In this document: positions 46,801 to 58,800 of the stretch, piece after piece
Position numbering within the stretch: position 1 is the stretch's first letter
Layout: each line of letters opens with the position of its first letter
Source of the DNA: Onthophagus taurus
Taxonomy: Eukaryota; Arthropoda; Insecta; Coleoptera; Scarabaeidae
Length of the DNA stretch: 64,000 nucleotides
NCBI RefSeq assembly: GCF_036711975.1
Contig: NC_091968.1
Coordinates: 29,993,001-30,057,000 of the forward strand
Direction of reading: 5' to 3'
The notes under the pieces: generated by a model
What the model was told of the DNA's origin: nothing
Seen by the model: only the letters and a program-made list of their open reading frames with translations
Database searches by the model: none
Program-made: the position numbers and the translations under genes

Positions 46801-49800
46801 CCATCACACCAGTCGTTCCTCCCCACTTTGTCCCCCCTACGTACACACTCCCTTTTCAGTGTTGCCTCTCGCACTACCTGGGTAAGCTCTTCCAACCCGT
46901 CGATCTCTTGTATCCTCTGTTGCCAAGTGTCTAGGTTTCCCCTGTAGAATGCTACCCCTTCTTCCGACCAATCTGTCCTGATGAACTTGCTACCCAGTTC
47001 CGCTCGCCTTTTGCCGCCCACCCCCTTTACCTCCACCTCCAACGGTTGGTGATCCGACTCTACCGCTTCTCCCACTTTAAACCTTTCCACCCTCTCCCAC
47101 ATTTCCTGATCCACCAATACATAATCAATCACAGATGTCCCCCTCGTCCCGATGTAAGTATACTCCCCTTCCTCTCCTTCCTCTTTATTCCCATTCAGTA
47201 TCTCCCATCCGTTCTCCTCCACCCATCTCAGCATTTCTGTTCCTTCTCCATTCCGCACAGTATCCTTCGACCGCCGTCGTCCCTCCTCTCCCCATATCTG
47301 AACCCTTCCCCCTCCTCGCCCACTCTAGCATTGAAATCCCCTCCCATTACTATATATCCCTCCGTCCTATCCCCTGCCATCTCATCCCATTGCTTTCTCG
47401 TCTCTTTTATTGATTTGCTATACACAGTAACTATCTGCACCGTCTCTCTCCCCCAAGTTGTTACGTTTCTAATTCTAGGTCTAATGTTAGTTCTAGTGAC
47501 TATATATCACTATCACTATGTTGCATATTTTTATTAAACTAAAACTAGTTTTGTATTAGTTCTAGTGATAGTGCTAGTACAAAACTAGAACTAACACTAG
47601 ACCAAGAACTAGAAATATTCGGATTTAGCCGGAGACGTGCGTCTCTCAAGACGGCTAAACCCGAATGATTCTAGTTCCAGGTCTAGTGTTAGTTCTAGTT
47701 TTAGTTTAATAAAATATGCAACATAGTGATATCATAGTGTTAGTGATATAACTAGCGCTACTTGCCACTGTCACTAGAACTAACATTAGACCTAGAATTA
47801 GAAACATAATAACAATAGAAGCTTGAACAAAAAACAGAAGTGATCAGAACAGACGAGACTACAAGCTCCTTATGTTTAAAATTAATTTCTTTTGTCGGTG
47901 TACTCCACAGCAAGTTTCAAAGTATAGGAAGAACTGGTCATCATTTTAGGTTGTGCTGAGTGTTGTAATAAATGCAATTTTGCCCCCTTCATTTTAAACT
48001 AAACAAGATATAAATTGATCAAATCAATAAAAAAAATTAGCTCGCCATACCACAACCATTATTTACCAGGTACTGTGACATCCCTGGATAAATTTTCTTC
48101 GTTTTTCTTTTTCGTTTCCTTTTTTAAGTGTGTCTTACGTTTCTAAATAGCTGCCACAAAAAAAAAATTACGTTTTAGTCCCTCACCTACTTCGTTGGGC
48201 GAAGGTAAGTTGCCCAGAAAAAAAAAACGTTAAAAAAATTTTTAACCCTTTTAGTTGTTTTAAGAAAAAAAGCTGCATCCAAAAGTAACGTTATAGATGG
48301 TTTAGAATAGAAGAGAATGATGCGTTCTTATTATTTAATTTTAATTTTGACAAAAAAAAAATAATAATTAGGGTGCATGGTTTTGTTGAAATTTGTTTTT
48401 GACTTAATTCATTAATTATTGGCGATGATGTTATTGATTAAAATAGAACTTAAATTATTTGTAAATAAAGAAGTGGCTTTAAAAACGAATAATTTGTTTA
48501 ATTTTTTTTATATCTTTTTTGTTTAGGTTCACGAAGCAGATGCTTGCTTGGTGTTGGCCAATAAATACTGCCAAGATCCGGATGCTGAAGACGCGGCTAA
48601 TATCATGAGGGTGATATCGATTAAGAATTACAGCGATGATATTCGGGTTATTATTCAATTGATGCAATATCATAATAAGGTAAGACAAAATCAGACAAAG
48701 TCGTATAACTGTTATTAATTAATTAAGTTTATTGCTACAAAATCAGCATTACATTCCACAAACAATTAAATTTTAACAATACTACAATTACATATATCAC
48801 ATTACAATACAATACATTTTATTTCCTATCCCACCCCTCCCCATCTCCTCCCCGCATCTCCTTACGCTGCCTTGTCGCCACCACCTGCCTCATCCATTCT
48901 CTTCCCTCTGCCCTCTCCCCCAGCACCTGCTTCCAGCCGATCACCTCCTCTCTTAGCTCGTCACACTCCCTCAGTAGGTGCTCCAACGACTCCCACTCCC
49001 CCCCACATAGCCTACAACCCCTCTCATCATCTCTCATCCAATACCTATTCGCTCTCTCCTCATTGCCGCATCTGAATCTTGCCACCATCCTCTTCCCCTC
49101 CTCATCCCCCTCCACCGACAGGTACTTCGGCAATCCCTCCGTTATTATTTCCTCGTACTTAGGGTTGTACCTGCTCTCCCTTATCTGCCCCCTTCTTTCT
49201 TGCCTCTGTACATCTCTATCCCTGCTCTCCAGCTCTTTCCACATCTCAATCCCTTCCCTCCTTCTATCATCTACCGCTTTCACTGAGTACCCCACCCTTC
49301 TGAAATATTCCTCCCTTCCTCGTTGCCCGTAACCCCCTTTCCCTGCCTTAATCTCTTTCCAGCACTCCCCCAAAATTTTACATTGGGACCTCCCTTCAAC
49401 CCTCTCCTCAAAACGTACCGCCCTTTTACCCGCCTCCACTCTTAACTTATCAACCTTCACCTCTTCTCTGACTATGTACTCCGGCGTCTCTTTTGCCAAC
49501 CCCAAAACCCATCTCCAATACCTAGCCTGTACGCCTTCCAACAGCCCTTGCTCTTTCCACCCCCAAAGCTCCGCCCCGTACATCATAACACTTCTAATCA
49601 AGCACTCGAATATCATCTTCCTTTTTCCTATATCCCTTCCAAATAATCTCTCTCCCCACCCCCAGACCTGCCCCATCATCTTATTCGCCTTCTTGGCCAT
49701 TGCCCTCACATGCGCGCCTTCCTTGTTGTCCTCTCTAAATCTGTACCCCAAATATGAGTACTCCCTCACCTCCTCTATCTCCTTCCCTTCCCACCTCCAA

Positions 49801-52800
49801 TCTTCGCTCTTCCTTCTACCCCCTTTACAGAACTTCATAACCTTTGTCTTTCCTACATTCACCTCCAGAGCCTTCCCCCTAAAGTAACTCTCCAAACTCC
49901 GCATCATCGCCTTCATCTCCTTCGCCTCTCTCGCCACTACCACCAAATCGTCCGCGTAAGCCAGTGAATGCACCTTCCTCCTCCCTACAACCACACCTCC
50001 CATCTGCCCACCGGTCAATCTGTCTTCCATGTCTGCGGTATACAAGGCAAACAGAGCGGGACTAAGTGGACATCCCTGCCTCAAACCTCTCGTTGTCCAG
50101 AACCTATCCGTTAACTCGTCCCCCACCTTTACCCTAGCTATCGTCTCTGCGTATATCTCCCTCACCCTGTTTATTGTCCCACCAGTAATCCCTCTCCTCC
50201 TCATCTCCTCCCATAACTTCCCTCTATTCACCTTATCAAAAGCTGCCTTTAGATCTATGAATAGGGCGTAAAGCTTCCCTCCCTTCCCTTCCAGCTCTTT
50301 ATCCACCAAGTGCTTCAATATGTACACGTTATCTATCGCGCCCCTTCCCTTTCTAAATCCTGCCTGTCCGTCCCGTAAGATCCCTTTCTCTTCCATCTCT
50401 TCCTCCAACCTCTGCAGCAGCGCCTTCGCATATATCTTGTACGCCGAGTCCATTAAGCTAATTCCCCTATAACTTTCCATTACTCCCTTCACTCCCTTCT
50501 TGTACAAGGGGCTTATTATCGCCGTCCTCCATCCAATCGGAAACCCTTCCCCTTCCCAAACTTTGTTCAGCGCTTCCAACAACTTTCCCCTCACTTCTCC
50601 CGTTGCCTCCATCCATGCCTCATTCTGGACACCGTCCTCCCCTGGAGCCTTCCCCCTCTTTAGTCCCCCCAACGCCGCCTCCATTTGTTCCCCGGCCATC
50701 TCGTCTCCTCTCCGTCCCCCTGTATCTACCTCCTCTACCCGCCTCTCTTCTTCCCCCTCCAGTAGACCCTTGAAGTAATCTCTCCACTTCGTCATTTGTA
50801 TTTCACTGGTAATTTCCTCTCGTACCTTCCTTATTTTGTTTATATATTTCCAAACTTCACCCTCTTGTCTCACCCTTCTAATCTCTTCCGCCTCCCTCCA
50901 TATATAATATATAACAGTATAACTGTTATTAATGTTATTAAAATACAGTTGTATATTTAGCAAAGATGTGCAGGATAACTATAAATTTTAATCAATAATT
51001 CTTCTTTTCAGGCTTACTTATTAAATATACCATCATGGGATTGGAAACAAGGTGATGATGTAATCTGTTTAGCTGAATTAAAATTGGGTTTTATAGCTCA
51101 ATCGTGTTTGGCACCTGGTTTTTCAACGATGATGGCAAATTTATTCGCGATGAGAAGTTTTAAAACGGTAAGTTTAATAAACAGGTGCTCGCCCCCCATT
51201 TCTGATTCTTTTCGTTAAAAAAAATGTTTTTCTAAAATGTTTGGATTCACCGTCGGAGATTTGGGTATAAATAAAATACAAATATTGGGTGCCGTTAAAA
51301 TGTTCGAATAAAATGTTCTTTGAAATGTTTTGATAAAATTGAAATTTCCAGTCACCCGGTATGCAGGTGTGGACGAATGATTACTTGAGAGGAACCGGGA
51401 TGGAAATGTACACAGAGACCTTAAGTCCCACGTTTATAGGCATGCCTTTTGCGCAGGCTACAGAGTAAGTCGCGAAAAAAATTTCAAAGGCCAAAAAAAC
51501 TATTTCACTTGAGTATAAAAAAGAGATGATTTTTAAATCCAGCTTTCTTTAAATCGCAAATATTTACTCTAAAATATACCAACTATTTTAAAAGCTTATG
51601 TGTTTTTGCCTTCAGTGTGTCTCCAAATCACTTTTTCACCAACAAAAAATTACGTGTACAAAAATAATAACTTTTAAATCTGTTTTCTTTTTTTAAGGGA
51701 AAGAAATATTTATTCCTCTTGTAGTACGTCTCGTTTCAGCCTCGCACCTCTTAATTATTATAAAAAAAGAAGTTTTAAAATTCTTAAAATTGTTCTGTGG
51801 CACTATTGTTGTCTTTTCCAGTCCCCTGACACTCAGGTGTGGCAGAATGACTATCTGCAGGGAACGGGTTGCGAGATGTACACAGAAACGTTGTCCCCCT
51901 CGTTCACCGGCATGACATTCCCTCAGGCGAGCGAGTAAGAACCTCACCTGAACAAACAATTACAACTAATTAACTAACAAAATATACAAACAAAAAATTT
52001 TTTTACTAAAAACTTACTATCAACTATTTTTTCACTACAAACACTTCTCAATCAATACTGTTTTAGAAAAGAAATTATTTTTTTTGAACTTGCCTTTTTG
52101 ATACATTAAAAATTATTTCTTTTAGTAATCATTTTTAATCATGTGTTAAGCGCGCCAGTATCCAGCAAATAACCGCGTATATTCAGTTTGCGATTTCTCA
52201 AATTCCCCAAACAAATATGAACTATATATACAGTATTCTCCAAGCTTCTATGAGGAGAGTACCAAAGTGGATTTCGGCCAGATCTTGGAGAAAAACTTAG
52301 AACATAAGATCGACTTCAAATCTGCATATGACAACTTGAAAGAATGGCAATGAGAAACGAGAGATGCTGGTTAAAACCCCAAAATAACATCTCAAAGAAT
52401 ATAGGAATAACTAAAGAGATACTTCAGGACAAACTGCTCGCTTACACGGGCGACATTAACACCGTCGCGTCGCCAGAACTCTACCGCAGATGGTGGGAAC
52501 TTATACAGCACTGATAGACTCATTCAACAGCTATTCTCATTTACCGTTTTGTCGTCCTCGACGTTTAGATGTACATAAACACGCAATAGCCAAAAGGGAA
52601 TTTGATCAGATGGTAGCCATGGGAATATGTCGACCCTCTTCTTCTTCAACAGCATCGCCTCTACACATGGTCCCCAAAAAGGATTCCAATGATTGGAGAC
52701 CATGTGGAGATTATCGACAATTAAATAACGTTACTATTCCGGATGGATATCCCCTTCCACATATTCAGGATTTCAACTTATTTTCAAATTCCGGTGGAAG

Positions 52801-55800
52801 AAGAAGACATTCCCAAGACAGCTATCACTACTCCTTTTGGTCTTTTCGAGTTTACTCGTATGCCCTTTGGCCTCCGTAACTCAGGTGGCTGCTCAGACCT
52901 TTCAGAGATTCATAAATGAAGTTCTTTCGGGTCTCAACTTCTTATTCGTTTATTTAGATGACATTCTCATTGCAAGTCATAACGAAGAAGAACATTATTT
53001 ACATCTCGAGAAGTTATTTGAACGGTTAAGTACATTCAATATCAACATCCAACCATCTAAATGTGTTTTTGGAGTTACTTCCATTGATTTTCTTAGCCAT
53101 CATATCACTAGCGATGGTATTCAACCTTCTAAGTCTAGGATTGATGCTATTTCAAAATTTCCCAAACCAAAAACATTGAAGGAACTACAAAGATTTTTGG
53201 ACATGATTAATTTTTATCATAGATTTTTACCGAACATTTCTAATATTTTATCACCCCTTCATAATCTTTCATCATCGCTTTATTCAATTAAACAAAAATT
53301 AATAACATCTTGGTCAGATGAACATGAAATTTCCTTCGCAACAGCTAAAGATCTTCTAACGAAATCTACCGTTCTGGCTCATCCATCTCCTCACGCTTCG
53401 CTGTCACTTACCACAGACGCTTCTAATACAGGTATAGGAGCAGTTCTGAGCCAAATTATTGATGAAACACCGCAACCATTAGCATTTTATTCACATAAAC
53501 TTTCTCCAAGCCAAGTTAAATATTCAACTTTCGACAGAGAGCTATTGGCAATATATTCTGCCATAAAATTTTTTAATCATTTCCTACATGGAAACAATTT
53601 TACAGTTTTCACCGACCACAAACCTATAACTACGGCAATATTTTCATCAACAGAAGAAACACCAAGACAAACCAGGTACCTAAACTACATAACACAATAT
53701 ACATCCGATGTGAGATACATTAAGGGAAATTCCAATATTGTTGCAGACGCTTTGTCCAGGACAAATATTGAATCCCTAAATTCTCAGTACCCCGACACAC
53801 TTACACTTTACAAAGCTCAACTCACAGATATCGAATTGTCGAACCTACTACATAAACAATTCTCTCGCACTCACACTACAACACCCTATCAGTTATTGCT
53901 ACAACCCACAACGCTACCTGATATCAAATTATGGTGTGAAATATCAACGGAATCTCCGCGAATTTACATTCCGCAGCAATTTAGAGAAATAGTTATACAA
54001 AAATTTCATGGTTTATCTCACCCTGGCATTCGAGCAACCATTCATTTAATAAAAACAAAATTCTTTTGGCATCATATGTCGAAACAAATTCGTATTTGGA
54101 CAAAATCATGTTTACAATGCCAGAAAGTTAAGATACAAAGGCATACAAAATCGCCAATTCTCAAAATCAAAGTTCCAAAAGTTCGACTTGAACACATTCA
54201 CATTGATTTGGTTGGCCCACTTGTTCCATCTCTTGGATGTACTTATCTGCTCACAGTCATTGAGCGTTTCACACGGTGGCCAGAGGCTTTTCCGCTAAAA
54301 GATATCTCTGCAGCCTCTATTGCAGATACTCTTTTCAGGCATTACTTCAGCCGTTTCGGTATTCCTACCATGATCACTCACGATCAAGGACGACAATTCG
54401 AATCACTATTATTTTCAAAATTCCAATTATTTTTAGGTACTCATCAAATACACACATCTGCTTATCACCCACAAAGTAACGGTATGATTGAACGATTTCA
54501 CCGTACTTTGAAATCAGCGATTATTGCTCGAGGTAATTCTACTAGATGGAACAATAACTTGCCTTTGATTCTCCTCGGTCTCAGGTCATCCCTAAAGGAG
54601 GATTTAGGTTGCTCATCCGCTGAATTGGTTTATGGTCAGCATCTCAGATTACCAGGAGAATTTTTCTTACCTACCGAACCATCAATTGAAACTGAACCAT
54701 TATTATCAAGTTTAAAATCATCTTTTGCTGACATTAAACCAGTTCAGTCAACCATACATTCCAGCCAAAAACCTTTTGTTCACAAAGAATTATTCAGGTC
54801 AAACTTACTGGAATTAAACCTACGTTGTCTCCTAGGTACGAAGGTCCCTTCAGAGTGTTGAACAGATTTTCAAAATTTTTCGTTGTATTGAAAGACAGTA
54901 AAGAAATAAATGTAAGCCTCGATTTGCTGAAACCGGCTTTCTTTCTGAACGAAAACGTTTCTCCTGAATACAACAATTTAATAATTAATAAAACTAAAAA
55001 AGTACATTTTAAATTTTAATTCAAATTTTTGACTAAATGTTTTCCCTCTTTCTGTTCTTTCTTTATAGGAGGGGAAGTGGATGTAGCGTGCTGTGGCAGC
55101 AGCTCCATTTAAAAACATAAAATTGTATTTCATTTGTTATTATTTTTATATTTGCCACACAATTGTTTTTGAAGCAAAACATAACAGACGCAAAATAAAA
55201 AGTCTGCCAAAAGTTAATTTTATTATTATGTTGGCTAATACCTCATAGCCACAACCTCCAAATAAATTAACAAAAATCAAAGGTCATGCCAGTAGCTACC
55301 TCAACGAGTATCATTGATGATCTCAGAGAGAATCTTGCAATCACCACTGAAAATTTCAAAGTGGGAGTTTTCGTATCTTGGTTCTAGCATGAGCTGAAAG
55401 AATGAACTGTAGCACAGAAGTGAGCTCGACAACAAGTGCTAATGTGTTGACGTTAAGATATGGACAACTAGCAAAGGAGACGTCGACCTCCTGCTCCTGT
55501 TCCGAGTAGGAAAACCAATTCTGTTTGGACTTTTAACTTAAACAGTGGGCCAAACAATAAGAAAAAAAGGCGGTAGTGCAAAAACTGTTAGGACTTCAGA
55601 GAATATAGAGACTGTACAAGTAGCGATAGTAAGAAGTGCTCGAAGATCTGCAAGGTGTCATAGCGTTGTTCAAGGACTTTCGATTAGATCAGCAAAATTT
55701 TTAAATAATGATTTACACCTACATCACCTAGGTTTCTGGGCTGGCTTCAGCCGAGGTCGCTTGCGGCCGAGGCTCTGGGATGTATTGAACATATTCAGGT

Positions 55801-58800
55801 TAATACAGCATTAATCATTGAGCCTCAGCCGTAAGCGACTTCGGCTTAATTAGACGAAATCGTCTATTTCTATCATAACCATGCGAAATCATAGATTCTC
55901 GGTTGTAAGTATAGCCGAGGTCGCTTGCGACCGAGGCTCTGTAGGGTGTTGTACATTTTTGGGTTCATACAGCATTAATCATTGAGCCTCGGCTGGAAGC
56001 GACTTCGGCTTATTCAAATGATATGATTAGGGCACGGAACTTTTGTAACAAAACACGATTTCCCCCCTCCACTCGTTCTCAGCAGAAAATTTCATACAAA
56101 AGTTGTTCTAAATTAAATTCTAAAACCATTTTTTCAATAAAAATATATATATAAAAATTTTTTGAGGCTATGTTCTTAATTATTGATCAAATCAAAAATT
56201 TTTATTAATAACATTTGTTTAGAATTACTTCAGGAACAGTGTTTGTTAATAAAATTTTTTGCTAACTTGAAATTTTAATTTCCCACTGAACAGTATGGTA
56301 CAAAAATTAATATTTTTGAGGTTATATCCTTATTGTTGATTTAATCAAAAAATGTTGTTAACAAAATTTGTTTAGAATTACTTCAGGAACAGTGTTTGTT
56401 AATACAATTTTTTGCTATCTTGAAATTTTAATTTCCCTCTGAATAGTATGCTATCAAAATTAATTATCTCAATAATTATTGTTTTTATCAAAAAATGTTT
56501 TAAATAAAACTTGTTTCAATTTCAATTTTGAATCAATTATCTTAATAACAAAATTTTACATCTCTATTAATTAACCGTCTAAGTGTAATTATGTATAAAA
56601 ATGGAAAAATTAATATTTTGAGGTTATCTCCTTAATTATTGATTAAATCAAAAAAATTTATTAACAATATCTTTTAAGAATTACACCAGGAACAGTGTTT
56701 GTTAAAACAATTTTTTTCTAACTTGATATTTTAATTTCCCACTGAACAGTATGGTACAAAAATTAATATTTTTGAGGTTAGTCTTTATTGTTGATTTAAT
56801 TAAAAAATTTTGTTAACAAAATTTGTTTAGAATTACTTCAGGAACAGTGTTTGTTAATACAATTTTTTGCTAACTTGAAATTTTAATTTCCCTCTGAATA
56901 GTATGCTATCAAAATTAATTATCTCAATAATTATTGGTTTTATCAAAAAATGTTTTAAATAAAATTTGTTTCAATTTCGATTTTGAATCAATTATCTTAA
57001 TAACAAAATTTTACATCTCTATTAATTAAGCGTCTAAGTGTAATTATGTATAAAAGTGGAAAAATTATTATTTTGAGGTTATCTCTTTAATTATTGATTA
57101 AATCAAAAAAATTTGTTAACAATATCTTTTAAGAATTACACCAGGAACAGTGTTTGTTAAAACAATTTTTTTCTAACTTGAAATTTTAATTTCCCACTGA
57201 ACAGTATGGTACAAAAATTAATATTTTTGAGGTTAGTCTTTATTGTTGATTTAATTAAAAAATTTTGTTAACAAAATTTGTTTAGAATTACTTCAGGAAC
57301 AGTGTTTGTTAATACAATTTTTTGCTAACTTGAAATTTTAATTTCCCTCTGAATAGTATGCTATCAAAATTAATTATCTCAATAATTATTGGTTTTATCA
57401 AAAAATGTTTTAAATAAAATTTGTTTCAATTTCGATTTTGAATCAATTATCTTAATAACAAAATTTTACATCTCTATTAATTAAGCGTCTAAGTGTAATT
57501 ATGTATAACAGTGGAAAAATTATTATTTTGAGGTTATCTCTTTAATTATTGATTAAATCAAAAAAAATTGTTAACAATATCTTTTAAGAAGTACACCAGG
57601 AACAGTGTTTGTTAAAACAATTTTTTTCTAACTTGAAATTTTAATTTCCCACTGAACAGTATGGTACAAAAATTAATATTTTTGAGGTTAGTCTTTATTG
57701 TTGATTTAATTAAAAAATTTTGTTAACAAAATTTGTTTAGAATTACTTCAGGAACAGTGTTTGTTAATACAATCTTTTGCTAACTTGAAATTTTAATTTC
57801 CCTCTGAATAGTATGCTATCAAAATTAATTATCTCAATAATTATTGGTTTTATCAAAAAATGTTTTAAATAAAATTTGTTTCAATTTCGATTTTGAATCA
57901 ATTATCTTAATAACAAAATTTTACATCTCTATTAATTAAGCGTCTAAGTGTAATTATGTATAAAAGTGGAAAAATTATTATTTTGAGGTTATCTCTTTAA
58001 TTATTGATTAAATCAAAAAAATTTGTTAACAATATCTTTTAAGAATTACACCAGGAACAGTGTTTGTTAAAACAATTTTTTTCTAACTTGCAATTTTAAT
58101 TTCCCACTGAACAGTATGGTACAAAAATTAATATTTTTGAGGTTATATCCTTATTATTGATTTAATCAAATAATTTTATTAACAAAATTTGTTTAGAATT
58201 ACTTCAGGAACAGTATTTGTTAATACACTTTTTTGCTAACTTGAAATTTTAATTTCCCTCTGAATAGTATGCTATCAAAATTAATTATCTCAATAATTAT
58301 TGTTTTTATCAAAAAATGTTTTAAATAAAATTTGTTTCAATTTCGATTTTGAATCAATTATCTTAATAAAAAAATTTTACATCTCTATTAATTAAGCATC
58401 TAAGTGTAATTATGTATAAAAGTGGAAAAATTATTATTTTCAGGTTATCTCTTTAATTATTGATTAAATCAAAAAAAATTGTTGACAAAGTTTGTTTAGA
58501 ATTGTTTCAGGAACAATTTTTGTTAAAATAATTTTTTTCTAACTTGAAATTTTAATTTCCCACTGAACAGTATGCTGTTTTTTAATCAGAACGAGTGGAG
58601 GGGGAAATCGTATCGTTTTGTTACAAAAGTTCCGTGCCCTAGATATGATACAAACAGACGATTTTATCTAATTAAGCCGAGGTTGGTTGCGGCCGAGTCT
58701 CTGCAATGTGTACCAGATTCAAATAGTCCATACTTTGACACCACAAGATTATGTTATTCGGCTTGATTTTTGTGACCGTATGCTACAGATGTTTAAGACA

